Assembly: GCF_001418255.1 (NCBI RefSeq)
Contig: NZ_LIPV01000004.1
Location: forward strand, 1 to 64,000
Direction: 5' to 3'
Length of the DNA: 64,000 bases
Origin: Thiomonas bhubaneswarensis
GTDB lineage: Bacteria; Pseudomonadota; Gammaproteobacteria; Burkholderiales; Burkholderiaceae_C
The notes under the pieces are model-generated. The model did not search any database and was not told the DNA's origin. It saw nothing but the letters and a program-made list of their open reading frames with translations. A program made the position numbers and the translations under genes. Below, in pieces: positions 9,469-19,071 of this stretch; position 1 is the stretch's first letter, and each line of letters opens with the position of its first letter.

Positions 9469-10383
9469 ATGGACACCGTGATCGGCGACGAGGCATCCGT
9501 GCAGTTCGAGCGGCTGGCCATTCTGGGCGTCGGGCTGCTGGGGGGCTCTTTCGCCCTGGCGGCACGTCGCGCCAAGCTGGCCCGCCACATCGTGGGTTAC
9601 AGCAAATCGCCCACGACCACCCGCAACGCACTGGAACGCGGCATCATCGACGAGGAGGCTGATTCCGCTCTGCGAGCGGTGCATGGTGCCGACCTGGTCT
9701 TGCTGGCGGTGCCGGTGGCGTCGACCGCAGACCTGCTCAAACAACTGCGACATGGCCTCGAGCCGCACGCGCTGGTGATGGATGTGGGCAGCACCAAGGG
9801 CAATGTGGTCGCTGCGGCGCAGTCTCAGCTGGGGGCGCGGCAGAGCCAGTTCGTGCCCTGTCACCCCATTGCCGGCAAGGAAAAGAGCGGGGTGCTGCAT
9901 GCCGAGGCCAATCTGTTCGACGGCAAGCGTGTGGTCATCACGCCGCTGGCAGCAAATACCGACAGCCTGGTGGACATTGCCACCCAGGCATGGGAGTCGA
10001 TCGGTGGTGTGGTGTCCGTCATGACCCCGGAAGAGCACGACGCGGCTTTTGCCGCGGTCAGCCATCTGCCGCACCTGCTGGCATTCAGCTATGTGTACGC
10101 CTTGAGCAGCCAGCCGCAAGGTAGCGCCTACCTGCAACTCGCAGGCCCAGGGTTTCGCGACTTCAGCCGCATTGCCGGCGGCGATCCTCACATGTGGCGC
10201 GATGTCCTTGAGGCCAATCGCGACGAGGTGCTGCGTCAGTTGCAGATCTACAAACAAGCCCTGGCCGGGTTCGAGGCCCAGACCCGGCAGGGTAACTGGA
10301 GTGCGGTGGAGGCCTTGATCCGACGCGCCAGTCAGGTGCGTCAAGGCTGGGATGCGCCGATGGTGGCTGACGATGACGCCTGA
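9469..10383 (+). CDS. tyrA: Prephenate dehydrogenase (arogenate/prephenate, TyrA)
   Basis: 304 residues. An NAD(P)-dependent oxidative decarboxylase of the tyrosine branch. The Rossmann [15 protein letters not shown] (about 21-35) binds the cofactor; [11 protein letters not shown] (about 137-147) and the helical C-terminal domain ([11 protein letters not shown]) are characteristic. There is no fused mutase and no ACT domain. The start at 9469 was preferred over an ATG 27 bp earlier that overlaps hisC, since GAGAG lies just upstream and only 4 bp then separate the genes. It overlaps the start of aroA-cmk by 11 bp. Confidence 0.96.
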   Translation: MDTVIGDEASVQFERLAILGVGLLGGSFALAARRAKLARHIVGYSKSPTTTRNALERGIIDEEADSALRAVHGADLVLLAVPVASTADLLKQLRHGLEPHALVMDVGSTKGNVVAAAQSQLGARQSQFVPCHPIAGKEKSGVLHAEANLFDGKRVVITPLAANTDSLVDIATQAWESIGGVVSVMTPEEHDAAFAAVSHLPHLLAFSYVYALSSQPQGSAYLQLAGPGFRDFSRIAGGDPHMWRDVLEANRDEVLRQLQIYKQALAGFEAQTRQGNWSAVEALIRRASQVRQGWDAPMVADDDA

Positions 10384-12361
10384 GTTCCTGGATTTGCCGC
10401 CGCTCATCGGCGCGGGCGGGCGCGTGGCGCTGCCCGGCTCCAAGAGCATTTCCAACCGGGTGCTGTTGCTCGCGGCGCTCGCCGAGGGGCAGACCGAGAT
10501 CACCGGCCTGCTCGACTCCGACGACACGCGCGTGATGTTGTCCGCATTGCAGAGTCTGGGTATTGAGCTCAAGCGCGAGGGCAGCGCTGCCCTGGTGCAG
10601 GGAGGGGCAGGGCGGTTTCCAGCTCCCAGCGCCGATCTGTTCATGGGCAACGCCGGCACGGCGATCCGGCCGCTTACCGCTGCGCTGGCGCTGCAAGGCG
10701 GTGATTACCGGCTTCACGGGGTTCCGCGCATGCACGAGCGCCCGATCGGCGATCTGGTCGACGCGCTGCGGCAGTTCGGTTGCGCGATCGACTATGAGGG
10801 CCAAGCGGGCTATCCGCCTCTGTGCATCGGGGCCAGTCAGTTCAGGCTGAGCGGCGATGTGTCGGTGCGTGGTGATGTGTCCAGCCAGTTCCTGACCGCC
10901 CTGCTGCTGGCGCTGCCCCTCAAGGCCGCGGAGCAGGATGTGGTCATCGCCGTGCAGGGTGAGTTGATTTCCAAACCCTATGTCGAGATCACGCTGAACC
11001 TGTTGCGCCGCTTTGGCGTGAGCGTGCAGCGCACGGGGTGGGAGCGTTTCGTCATTCCCGCAGGCAGTCGGCTGCGCAGCCCGGGCCGTATCGCCGTCGA
11101 GGGCGACGCATCGTCGGCCTCGTATTTTCTGGCGGCGGGGGTGCTGGGCCAGCTTCATCGCCGTGGCGCGCCTGTGCGTGTGGAGGGCGTGGGGCGTGAC
11201 AGCATTCAGGGCGATGTCGCCTTCGCGCGGGTGCTCGAAGATCTCGGCGCCTCGGTGCGCTGGGGTGATGATTTCATCGAAACCGACGGCCTTCAGCCCG
11301 GGCTGAAGGCGCTGCGGGGTGGCGAGATCGACTGCCTGGCCATTCCCGACGCCGCCATGACGCTGGCGATGACCGCGCTGTTCGCCGATGCGCCGACGAC
11401 CCTCACCGCCATCGGCAGTTGGCGTGTGAAGGAAACCGATCGCATTCATGCCATGGCCACCGAACTGGCCAAGCTCGGGGCGCAGGTCGAATCGGGCACC
11501 GATTGGCTGCGGATACACCCCTTGCAGCCAGACCAATGGCGCAGCGCCACCATTGCCACCTACGATGATCACCGCATGGCGATGTGCTTCTCGCTGGCCA
11601 GCTTCGGCCATGCCGACATCCGCATCGCCGATCCGGGTTGCGTGGCCAAGACCTATCCCGGCTATTTCCAGGACTTTTTCCGCATTACCCGGCCCGTGCC
11701 GGTTATCGCCATCGACGGCCCCACAGCCTCTGGCAAGGGCAGCATCGCCTCGGCGGTGGCCGAAGCCCTGGGCTTCGACTGTCTCGATTCCGGGGTGCTG
11801 TATCGCCTCACCGCTTGGGCCGCGTTGCGGCAAGGCGTGGCGCTGGACGACAGCGCTGCGCTGGCCCAACTGGCGGCGACGTTGCCCGTGAGCTTCGCCG
11901 CCGGGCGCATCCATCTGAACGGGCAGAGCTTCGATGCCGCCCAACTGCGCACCGAAGCGGTGGGGCAGGCCGCCTCCACCATCGCCGCGTTGCCAGCCGT
12001 GCGCGACGCCCTGTTCGCCCTGCAGCGCAGCTTTCGCCGTGCCCCCGGACTCGTGGCCGACGGGCGCGATATGGGCACCGTGGTGTTTCCCGATGCGCAG
12101 CTCAAGGTCTTCCTGACCGCCAGCGCCGCCAGCCGCGCCGAGCGCCGGTATAAACAATTGATTTCACAAGGAAATCCGGCTATACTTGGCGACGTTTTTG
12201 CTGAGCTGCTCGAGCGTGACGCGCGCGATACCCAGCGCGCGGTTGCGGCTTTGAAGCCCGCGGCCGATGCCGAGCTGCTCGACAGTACCGACCTGAGCCT
12301 TGAGCAGACGGTCGAAACCGTGCTGGCGCTGTGGCGTCGGCACGATGTTCAAGTGGCCTGA
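10373..12361 (+). CDS. aroA-cmk: Fused EPSP synthase - cytidylate kinase
   Basis: One uninterrupted frame of 662 residues carries two enzymes. Residues about 1-435 are 3-phosphoshikimate 1-carboxyvinyltransferase: [16 protein letters not shown] near the start, [16 protein letters not shown] in the PEP/glyphosate site, and [13 protein letters not shown] near the end of that domain. Residues about 440-660 are cytidylate kinase, with P-loop [14 protein letters not shown], the CMP-site Asp-Ser of LDSGVLYRL, and [13 protein letters not shown]. The join is short ([16 protein letters not shown]). The two genes are adjacent and separate in many relatives, so the fusion came from loss of the stop between them. 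The start at 10373 overlaps tyrA by 11 bp. Confidence 0.97.
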   Translation: MTPEFLDLPPLIGAGGRVALPGSKSISNRVLLLAALAEGQTEITGLLDSDDTRVMLSALQSLGIELKREGSAALVQGGAGRFPAPSADLFMGNAGTAIRPLTAALALQGGDYRLHGVPRMHERPIGDLVDALRQFGCAIDYEGQAGYPPLCIGASQFRLSGDVSVRGDVSSQFLTALLLALPLKAAEQDVVIAVQGELISKPYVEITLNLLRRFGVSVQRTGWERFVIPAGSRLRSPGRIAVEGDASSASYFLAAGVLGQLHRRGAPVRVEGVGRDSIQGDVAFARVLEDLGASVRWGDDFIETDGLQPGLKALRGGEIDCLAIPDAAMTLAMTALFADAPTTLTAIGSWRVKETDRIHAMATELAKLGAQVESGTDWLRIHPLQPDQWRSATIATYDDHRMAMCFSLASFGHADIRIADPGCVAKTYPGYFQDFFRITRPVPVIAIDGPTASGKGSIASAVAEALGFDCLDSGVLYRLTAWAALRQGVALDDSAALAQLAATLPVSFAAGRIHLNGQSFDAAQLRTEAVGQAASTIAALPAVRDALFALQRSFRRAPGLVADGRDMGTVVFPDAQLKVFLTASAASRAERRYKQLISQGNPAILGDVFAELLERDARDTQRAVAALKPAADAELLDSTDLSLEQTVETVLALWRRHDVQVA

Positions 12362-12432
12362 ACGCGCGCCCGCGCGTTTCAGTTTTTGTCTCCAACCCCA
12401 CGGTACTGCCGTGGTCTGAAAGTCTCAACTCA
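12362..12432 (+). promoter_or_regulatory. Structured rpsA leader
   Basis: Two perfect short hairpins lie between aroA-cmk and rpsA. ACGCGC (12362-12367) pairs with GCGCGT (12372-12377) and is followed by TTCAGTTTTTG, so it may also act as a weak terminator. CCACGG (12398-12403) pairs with CCGTGG (12409-12414). There is no Shine-Dalgarno sequence before the rpsA ATG. E. coli rpsA also uses a structured, SD-poor leader for autogenous control by S1; the same is inferred here. Confidence 0.5.
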
Positions 12433-14136
12433 ATGTCCTCTGTCTCCCCAAGTGCTGCCTCCAACGAATCGTTCGCCGCACTGTTTGAAGAATCCCTGCA
12501 ATCGCGCGACATGCGGGCCGGTGAAGTCATCACCGCCGAAGTCGTCGCTGTCGACCAGAACTTTGTGGTGGTCAACGCCGGGCTGAAGTCCGACGCCTAC
12601 ATCCCCATCGAAGAGTTCTACAACGATCAGGGTGAAGCCGATGTTCACGTCGGCGACTTCGTTTCGGTCGCCATCGACGCGCTCGAAAACGGCCGCGGCG
12701 ACACCGTGCTGTCGCGCGACAAGGCCAAGCGCCTGGCCTCCTGGCTGTCGCTGGAGAAGGCGCTCGAAACCGGCGAATTCGTCGAGGGCACCACGACCGG
12801 CAAGGTCAAGGGCGGCCTGACCGTCATGGTCAACGGCATTCGCGCTTTCCTGCCCGGCTCGCTGCTCGATACCCGCCCGGTGAAGGACACCACGCCGTAC
12901 GAGAACAAGACCATGGAGTTCAAGGTCATCAAACTCGATCGCAAGCGCAACAACGTGGTGCTGTCGCGTCGTGCCGTGGTCGAGGCCAGCCAGGGCGAAG
13001 AGCGCGCCAAACTGCTCGAAAATCTGCAGGAAGGTGCTCTGGTCACCGGCGTGGTCAAGAACATCACCGACTACGGCGCCTTCGTCGACCTCGGAGGCAT
13101 CGACGGCCTGCTGCACATCACCGATCTGGCCTGGCGTCGTGTGCGTCACCCCAGCGAAGTGGTCACCCCTGGTCAGGAAGTCACCGCCAAAGTGCTCAAG
13201 TTCGACGCCGAGAAGGGCCGTGTTTCGCTGGGCCTCAAGCAGATGGGCGATGACCCCTGGCACGGCGTCTCGCGCCGCTACCCGGCAGGCACTCGTCTGT
13301 TCGGCAAGGTCACGAACATCGCCGAGTACGGCGCGTTCGTCGAGATCGAGCCGGGCATCGAAGGTCTGGTGCACGTCTCCGAAATGGACTGGACCAACAA
13401 GAACGTCGCCCCGAGCAAAGTGGTGCAACTGGGTGACGAAGTCGAAGTGCAAGTGCTGGAAATCGACGAAGACCGTCGCCGTATCAGCCTGGGCATGAAG
13501 CAGTGCCGTCCCAACCCCTGGGAAGAATTTGCCGCCAACCACAAGCGTGGTGACAAGGTGGTCGGTCCGGTCAAGTCGATCACCGACTTCGGCGTGTTCA
13601 TCGGCCTGCCCGGTGGCATCGACGGCCTCATCCATCTGTCCGACCTGTCCTGGAACGACACGGGCGAGTCTGAAGTGCGCAACTACAAGAAGGGCCAGGA
13701 TGTCGAAGCCGTGGTGCTGGCCATCGACATCGAGCGCGAGCGCATTTCTCTGGGCATCAAGCAGATGCTCGACGATCCCTTCATGTCCTTTGCCGCACTG
13801 AACGACAAGGGCAAGATCGTCGAAGGCACGGTGAAATCGGTCGATCCCAAGGGCGCGACCATCGATCTGGGCAACGATATCGAGGGTTATCTGCGTGCCT
13901 CCGAGATCTCGCGTGAGCGCGTCGAAGACGCCCGCAACGTGCTCAAGGAAGGCGATCAGGTCTCGGCCGTGGTCGTCAACATCGATCGCAAGACCCGCAA
14001 CATCCAGTTGTCGGTCAAGGCGAAAGACGCCGCCGAGCAGCAAGAGGCCATGGATCGTCTGGCAGGCGACCAGCGCGAAGCCGGAACCACCAACCTTGGC
14101 GCTCTGTTGCGCGCCAAAATGGAAAAGGGCTCCTGA
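12433..14136 (+). CDS. rpsA: 30S ribosomal protein S1
   Basis: 567 residues. S1 binds mRNA on the small subunit and helps unfold leaders. Six tandem S1 (OB-fold) domains can be followed: the two N-terminal ribosome-binding domains, then repeats with the typical GxVxxIxxYGAFVxL pattern (for example [16 protein letters not shown] and [16 protein letters not shown]). The start at 12433 is chosen because [22 protein letters not shown] matches the usual S1 N-terminus; an earlier in-frame ATG would lie inside aroA-cmk. Placement after cmk and before ihfB is conserved in proteobacteria. The leader is structured and lacks an SD. Confidence 0.98.
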   Translation: MSSVSPSAASNESFAALFEESLQSRDMRAGEVITAEVVAVDQNFVVVNAGLKSDAYIPIEEFYNDQGEADVHVGDFVSVAIDALENGRGDTVLSRDKAKRLASWLSLEKALETGEFVEGTTTGKVKGGLTVMVNGIRAFLPGSLLDTRPVKDTTPYENKTMEFKVIKLDRKRNNVVLSRRAVVEASQGEERAKLLENLQEGALVTGVVKNITDYGAFVDLGGIDGLLHITDLAWRRVRHPSEVVTPGQEVTAKVLKFDAEKGRVSLGLKQMGDDPWHGVSRRYPAGTRLFGKVTNIAEYGAFVEIEPGIEGLVHVSEMDWTNKNVAPSKVVQLGDEVEVQVLEIDEDRRRISLGMKQCRPNPWEEFAANHKRGDKVVGPVKSITDFGVFIGLPGGIDGLIHLSDLSWNDTGESEVRNYKKGQDVEAVVLAIDIERERISLGIKQMLDDPFMSFAALNDKGKIVEGTVKSVDPKGATIDLGNDIEGYLRASEISRERVEDARNVLKEGDQVSAVVVNIDRKTRNIQLSVKAKDAAEQQEAMDRLAGDQREAGTTNLGALLRAKMEKGS

Positions 14137-14185
14137 TCCGCTTGCTCGGCGCTTGTGCTGAACCCTCGGCATAGGGGCTGATAGT

Positions 14186-14215
14186 CTGGCGCGAACCGGA
14201 TGCGGTTCGTGCCAG
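14186..14215 (+). other. Hairpin between rpsA and ihfB
   Basis: A 12-bp stem with one G-U pair: CTGGCGCGAACC pairs with GGTTCGTGCCAG, 6-base loop. It has no U run, so it is not a classical terminator. It may stabilise the rpsA 3' end or reduce read-through into ihfB. Confidence 0.6.
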
Positions 14216-14280
14216 AGCGACCCTGATGTGCGGCGGCCCTGGTGTCTTCACTGAGGCCGCCGTTTTCACCTCTTTTTCCC

Positions 14281-14613
14281 ATGACGCGTTCTGATCTCGT
14301 AGAAATTCTGTCGGCACGGTTTCCTCAGTTGGCCCATCGCGACGCGGAACTTTCGGTCAAGACCATTTTGGACGCCTTGGCGCAGGCGTTGGATGACGGC
14401 CACCGTGTCGAGATCCGGGGTTTCGGGAGCTTCAGCGTCAGCCATCGGTCTGCACGCATCGGCCGCAATCCTCGTTCGGGTGAGCAGGTCGCAGTGCCGG
14501 AAAAGCGCATACCGCATTTCAAGCCGGGCAAGACCCTGCGCGAGCTGGTGGACTTTCAGACCGACGAACGCAAGGCGAACAAGAGCGGCATGCCCAAACA
14601 CGCTGTCGAGTGA
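14281..14613 (+). CDS. ihfB: Integration host factor subunit beta
   Basis: 110 residues. The beta half of the IHF heterodimer, which bends DNA sharply at specific sites. [15 protein letters not shown], the IRGFGSFSV turn, the DNA-contacting arm [12 protein letters not shown] and [11 protein letters not shown] are all family hallmarks. It is somewhat longer than E. coli IHF-beta because of a basic C-terminal tail ([15 protein letters not shown]). The start was set at 14281 from the conserved N-terminus. It follows rpsA, as in most beta- and gammaproteobacteria, and is ended by a strong terminator. Confidence 0.96.
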   Translation: MTRSDLVEILSARFPQLAHRDAELSVKTILDALAQALDDGHRVEIRGFGSFSVSHRSARIGRNPRSGEQVAVPEKRIPHFKPGKTLRELVDFQTDERKANKSGMPKHAVE

Positions 14614-14649
14614 ATGAGTTTGCGCTGCCCGTACGGCCAGCGCAGTCAC

Positions 14650-14682
14650 GGCCCGTGATACCTCAGGTCACGGGCCTTTTTT
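14650..14682 (+). terminator. Rho-independent terminator after ihfB
   Basis: GGCCCGTGA pairs with TCACGGGCC around a 9-base loop and is followed by six T residues. It ends the long rightward gyrA-to-ihfB block and abuts the convergent valS stop codon. Confidence 0.9.
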
Positions 14683-17515
14683 ATGTTGGCAAACGGGCGA
14701 TCTGTTCCTGCACTTTGGCAAGAAGCGCCTCGAAGTCTCGCAGACGTTGCTGCTCCTGCGCCACGACGGCTGCCGGAGCGCGGTCGACGAAACTGGCGTT
14801 GCCCAGTTTCCCTTGCGCCTTCGCGATCTCACCCTGAAGGCGTTGGGCTTCCTTGCCGAGTCGGGCGCGTTCCGCTGCGGCATCGACTTCGACGAACAGC
14901 GCAAACTGCATGGCGCCCAGCGCGCCCGTGGGTGAGGACTGGGTGGCCGCTTTCCACTGCGCCGGATCGGCAAAGATTTTGATCTCGGCAATCTTGGCCA
15001 GGGCCTGCAGCGCAGACCGGTGCCGCTCGATCAGCGCAACGTCTCCGCAGGCCAGCAGCGGCAGGCGCTGCGCCGGTGAAACCCCCAGCTCACCGCGCAG
15101 ATTGCGGCAGGCTTCGACCAGTTGTTTGAAGGCGGCGATTTCCGCTTCGGCCGCCGGGTCGATCTTCTCGGGCTGGGCTGCGGGGTAGGGCGCCACCGCG
15201 ATGCTGCTGCCAGTTCGCCCGGCGAGCGGTGCCACCGTCTGCCAAAGCTCCTCGGTGATGAAGGGCATGATGGGATGCGCCAGCCGCAGCACGGTTTCCA
15301 GAGTGCGCACCAGGGTGCGGCGGGCGGCGCGTTGTTGCTGCGGCGTGCCGTTGGCGATCTGCGTCTTGGCGATTTCCAGATACCAGTCGCAGAACTCGTC
15401 CCACACGAACTGGTAGATCGCGTGCGCGGCGAAGTCCAGGCGGTAGTCGGCAAAGCCCTGCGTCACTTGCTGCTCGGTGCGTTGCAGCAGCGAAGCAATC
15501 CAGCGGTCGGCCGCGCTGAAGTGCATATAGCCGTCCGGGCCGCATGTGTCGTTGCACTGGCCCATGCCGCGGTCGAAATCGCTCAGGCCATCGACTTGCA
15601 TCAGCACGAAGCGGGTGGCGTTCCAGAGTTTGTTGCAGAAGTTGCGATAGCCCTCGCAGCGCTTGGTGTCGAAATTGATGTTGCGGCCCAGGGTGGCCAT
15701 CGAGGCGAAGGTGAAGCGCAGCGCATCGGCACCGTAAGCGGGGATGCCGGCCGGGAACTCCTTTTCCGTGGCCTTGCGCACGGCGGGCGCGGTTTCGGGC
15801 TTGCGCAGGCCGGTGGTGCGCTTGTCGAGCAGGGGGGCGAGTTCGATGCCGTCGATCAGATCGACCGGATCGAGCACATTGCCCTCGCTCTTGCTCATTT
15901 TCTTGCCGTGGGCATCGAGCACCAGGCCGTGGATGTACACGTGGCGGAAAGGCACTCGCCCGGTGAAGTGCGTGGTCATCATGATCATCCGGGCCACCCA
16001 GAAGAAGATGATGTCGAAGCCCGTCACCAGCACCGAAGAGGGGAGGAACAGGTCCATCTCCTTGGTCTGCGCGGGCCAGCCCAGGGTGGAAAAGGGCACC
16101 AGCGCTGACGAATACCAGGTATCGAGCACGTCCGGGTCGCGGGTGAGCGAGCGGTTGTAGCCTGCAGCCGACGCCTTGTCGCGGGCTTCGGCCTCGCTGC
16201 GCGCCACGAAAATTTCGCCGTTTTCGCCGTACCAGGCCGGGATCTGATGTCCCCACCAGAGCTGGCGCGAAATGCACCAGTCCTGAATGTTGCCCATCCA
16301 CTGGTTGTAGGTGTTCACCCAGTTTTCGGGCACGAACTTGACTTCGCCCGAGGCCACCACATCGATGGCTTTCTGCGCCATGCTCTTGCCGTCCGGCCCG
16401 GGTTTGGTGGTGGCAACGAACCATTGGTCGGTGAGCATGGGCTCGACGATCTGACCCGTGCGGGCGCAGACCGGCACCATGTTCTTGTGCGGCACCGCCT
16501 TCTCCAGAAAGCCGCCCGCTTCGAGGTCTTTCAACAGCGCCTTGCGTGCGGCGTAGCGATCGAGTCCCTGGTAGCGCTTGGGGCCGTTTTCGTTGATGTG
16601 GGCGTCTTCGGTGAAGATGGTGATGAGGGGAATGTCGTGCCGCAGAGCGCAGGCGTAGTCGTTGAAATCATGCGCGCCGGTGATCTTCACGCAGCCCGAG
16701 CCGAACTCGCGCTCGACGAAGCCGTCGGCGATGATGGGAATTTTGCGGTCGCACAGCGGCAGATCGACGTATTTGCCGATGAACTTGGCGTAGCGCTCGT
16801 CCTCAGGATGCACCGCCAGCGCGCCGTCGGCCATCATGGTTTCGGGGCGGGTGGTGGCGATGTGCATACCGCGCACGCCGTCGATCGGGCCATCGCTGAA
16901 GGGGTAGAGGATGTGCCACATGAAGCCGTCATGCTCCTGGCTTTCCACCTCCAGATCGCTCACTGCGCTCTTGAGCACCGGGTCCCAGTTGACAAGGCGC
17001 TTGCCGCGGTAGATCAGGCCCTGCTCATACAGCTGAACAAAGGTCTCCACCACGGCTTTGGACATCTTGTCGTCCATGGTGAAGTAAGCGTGCGACCAGC
17101 TCACCGACGAACCCATGCGGCGCGTCTGGTTGGCGATGGTGTCGCCCGATTGCTGCTTCCACTCCCACACCTTCTGCACGAATGTGTCGCGACCCAGGTC
17201 ATGACGATCGATGCCCTGCGCCTGCAACTGCCGCTCGACCACGATCTGCGTGGCAATGCCCGCGTGGTCCATGCCCGGTATCCACAGCGTGTTGTCGCCC
17301 AGCATGCGGTGATAGCGGATGAGGGTGTCCATCACCGTTTGATTGAACGCATGCCCCATGTGCAGAGTGCCGGTGACGTTGGGAGGCGGAAGCTGCACGC
17401 AGAACGATGGCCGGGTTGCGTCCAGCGTGGGGGCGAAAACGCCGAGTTCCTCCCACCGCTGCGTCCAGCGGGCTTCGATGTTGTGGGGCTCAAAAGATTT
17501 GGCTAGTTCGGTCAT
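14681..17515 (-). CDS. valS: Valyl-tRNA synthetase
   Basis: 944-residue class Ia aminoacyl-tRNA synthetase charging tRNA-Val, with an editing domain that removes mischarged Thr. The HIGH motif appears as [13 protein letters not shown] (about 43-55), and KMSKS as [13 protein letters not shown] (about 545). A CP1 editing domain lies between them. Anticodon-binding helices and the ValS-specific C-terminal coiled coil (about 875-944; [18 protein letters not shown]) complete it. The start at 17515 was chosen over 17566 because [17 protein letters not shown] is the conserved N-terminus. It is a monocistronic gene convergent with ihfB. Confidence 0.98.
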   Translation of the reverse strand: MTELAKSFEPHNIEARWTQRWEELGVFAPTLDATRPSFCVQLPPPNVTGTLHMGHAFNQTVMDTLIRYHRMLGDNTLWIPGMDHAGIATQIVVERQLQAQGIDRHDLGRDTFVQKVWEWKQQSGDTIANQTRRMGSSVSWSHAYFTMDDKMSKAVVETFVQLYEQGLIYRGKRLVNWDPVLKSAVSDLEVESQEHDGFMWHILYPFSDGPIDGVRGMHIATTRPETMMADGALAVHPEDERYAKFIGKYVDLPLCDRKIPIIADGFVEREFGSGCVKITGAHDFNDYACALRHDIPLITIFTEDAHINENGPKRYQGLDRYAARKALLKDLEAGGFLEKAVPHKNMVPVCARTGQIVEPMLTDQWFVATTKPGPDGKSMAQKAIDVVASGEVKFVPENWVNTYNQWMGNIQDWCISRQLWWGHQIPAWYGENGEIFVARSEAEARDKASAAGYNRSLTRDPDVLDTWYSSALVPFSTLGWPAQTKEMDLFLPSSVLVTGFDIIFFWVARMIMMTTHFTGRVPFRHVYIHGLVLDAHGKKMSKSEGNVLDPVDLIDGIELAPLLDKRTTGLRKPETAPAVRKATEKEFPAGIPAYGADALRFTFASMATLGRNINFDTKRCEGYRNFCNKLWNATRFVLMQVDGLSDFDRGMGQCNDTCGPDGYMHFSAADRWIASLLQRTEQQVTQGFADYRLDFAAHAIYQFVWDEFCDWYLEIAKTQIANGTPQQQRAARRTLVRTLETVLRLAHPIMPFITEELWQTVAPLAGRTGSSIAVAPYPAAQPEKIDPAAEAEIAAFKQLVEACRNLRGELGVSPAQRLPLLACGDVALIERHRSALQALAKIAEIKIFADPAQWKAATQSSPTGALGAMQFALFVEVDAAAERARLGKEAQRLQGEIAKAQGKLGNASFVDRAPAAVVAQEQQRLRDFEALLAKVQEQIARLPT

Positions 17516-17613
17516 GGGATGGGAGCGGCGGGCTGCGCTTCGCAAAGCCGCGCGAATCGCGGCCACGAGGCAAAGGGAGGCATTTTAAGGGTGCCTTGGC
17601 CTACACTCGCGCC

Positions 17614-18222
17614 ATGAGTCACGTCGTCTTTCCTTCCTCCGAACCCTGCACGGTCAGACGCCTTCTCATCGGGCTTCTGGGCCTGGGTCTGGCCTTGGCG
17701 CTTTCAGGCTGCGCCTCGCTGCTGCCGCGTGGTGTTGCACAGACCAGCAAGCCCTGGGCCAACTTCAATCAGGCTCATGCGGCGTTCGAGCGTATCCAGC
17801 CGTTCGTCACCACCACGGCAGAGCTTCGCGAGCAGGGTCTCGATCCGCTAGTCACGCCGAACATCACCATCCTGAATTACGCCGACATCGTGCGGCGCCT
17901 GCTGCCGCCCTCGGGCAATGACTTTGCCCTGGATCCAGGCATCCGCGCCTGCATGCAGGCCCAAACCGCCTGCCGTGGCTTTGAGATCGAGCAGCGCCAT
18001 ATCGATCGCAAGCGCGTGGGCAATTTCTGGCTCGACTTTCTTGATTTCCGCCGTGAAACCACGACCACCGGCTGGCGCTTCAACATGCTGCTGCTCGTGG
18101 TGAACGATCGCGTGGTGTACAAGCTCTGGGGCGGACAGCCCGACATCTCCGAAGTCGAAGTCACGCGCAATCCCCTTGGGCCGCTGCAAGGCTTCGGGCA
18201 GTCGGTGCTCGGGCGTTACTGA
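17614..18222 (+). CDS. Putative lipoprotein of unknown function
   Basis: 202 residues. An N-terminal signal with lipobox LSGCAS (about 31-36) predicts a lipid-anchored envelope protein. The rest is a soluble domain with no motif I recognise; it contains two cysteines (PGIRACMQAQTACRGFE, about 115-123) that could form a disulfide. The start at 17614 gives a normal signal peptide; the frame extends further upstream but would overlap the valS promoter. It lies divergent from valS and directly before the yhhQ riboswitch. Related proteins are, as far as I know, uncharacterised. Confidence 0.75.
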   Translation: MSHVVFPSSEPCTVRRLLIGLLGLGLALALSGCASLLPRGVAQTSKPWANFNQAHAAFERIQPFVTTTAELREQGLDPLVTPNITILNYADIVRRLLPPSGNDFALDPGIRACMQAQTACRGFEIEQRHIDRKRVGNFWLDFLDFRRETTTTGWRFNMLLLVVNDRVVYKLWGGQPDISEVEVTRNPLGPLQGFGQSVLGRY

Positions 18223-18319
18223 CCCTTTGCGGCTGGGCGCACGGGCGCTCACCCAAGGCTGCGCGCTAAAATTCAGGCTCCGATCCATGGGTCAGCCATG
18301 CTTTGCATGTTCTGGCGCC

Positions 18320-18354
18320 CGGCGGTTCCCTTACCCGCCGCTCAACGAAAAAGG
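18320..18354 (+). promoter_or_regulatory. preQ1-I riboswitch controlling yhhQ translation
   Basis: A 35-nt element ends 6 bp before the yhhQ ATG. P1 is CGGCGG (18320-18325) pairing with CCGCCG (18335-18340). The loop starts with UUC, then CCUUAC. The A-rich tail CUCAACGAAAAAGG can fold back so that its AGG pairs with CCU in the loop, giving the H-type pseudoknot of preQ1-I riboswitches. The tail closely resembles those of known examples. The final AAGG is also the only Shine-Dalgarno sequence for yhhQ. PreQ1 binding should therefore hide the ribosome site and reduce importer synthesis. Class assignment rests on pattern and context; no covariance search was run. Confidence 0.78.
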
Positions 18355-18360
18355 TCTCTC

Positions 18361-19044
18361 ATGTTGTCCACCCTCGCCTTGAGCGCTGCCCGTCAGCGCC
18401 TCGTCGTGGCCGCCCTGGCCGCGCTGCATGTCACCATCATCATTGCCAGCAACTACCTGGTGCAGTTGCCCATCACCCTCTTCGGCCTGCACACCACCTG
18501 GGGGGCGTTCAGCTTTCCCCTGGTTTATGTGGCCACCGATCTCACCGCGCGTGTGCTCGGGGCGGCGCCTGCCAGGCGGGTGGTGCGCTGGGTGATGTTG
18601 CCGGCACTGGTGCTTTCCTACGTCATTTCGGTGCTGTTTCACGATGGCGTCTTTGCCGGCTGGGCCGCGCTGGGCGGCTTCAATCTGTTCGTGTTCCGCA
18701 TCGCGCTGGGCAGCTTCATTGCCTATGCCGTGGGGCAGATGCTCGATATTTTCGTGTTCTCCCGTCTGCGGGCCACGCTGGCAGGGAGCCGCCACTGGTG
18801 GCTGGCGCCCTCGGCGTCGAGCGTGCTGGGCAATCTGGTGGACAGCGTGTTGTTCTTCTCCATCGCCTTCTACGCAAGCAGCGACCCGTTCATGGCCGCG
18901 CACTGGGTCGAGATCGCCATGGTCGACTACGCGGTCAAGCTGATGATGGCAGTGGCCGGCATTCTGCCGCTCTACGGCCTGCTTCTCGCAGGGTTGCAGC
19001 GCTGGTTCGCCCGCAGTGCGGCCATGCAGACTGCGGCGGCTTGA
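18361..19044 (+). CDS. yhhQ: YhhQ-type queuosine precursor (preQ0/preQ1) transporter
   Basis: 227 residues with about six or seven hydrophobic segments. It belongs to the VUT/COG1738 family, whose E. coli member YhhQ imports 7-cyano-7-deazaguanine and 7-aminomethyl-7-deazaguanine. Characteristic parts are ASNYLVQLPITLFG, TTWGAFSFPLVYVATDLTARVLG (about 48-70) and SASSVLGNLVDSVLFFSIAF. The ATG at 18361 sits behind the AAGG that belongs to a preQ1-I riboswitch, which strongly supports this start and this substrate. The preQ0 reductase gene queF is 7 kb away in the same window. Confidence 0.93.
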   Translation: MLSTLALSAARQRLVVAALAALHVTIIIASNYLVQLPITLFGLHTTWGAFSFPLVYVATDLTARVLGAAPARRVVRWVMLPALVLSYVISVLFHDGVFAGWAALGGFNLFVFRIALGSFIAYAVGQMLDIFVFSRLRATLAGSRHWWLAPSASSVLGNLVDSVLFFSIAFYASSDPFMAAHWVEIAMVDYAVKLMMAVAGILPLYGLLLAGLQRWFARSAAMQTAAA

Positions 19045-19071
19045 GGCAATGCCTCAGCGAAACCGCGTGCC

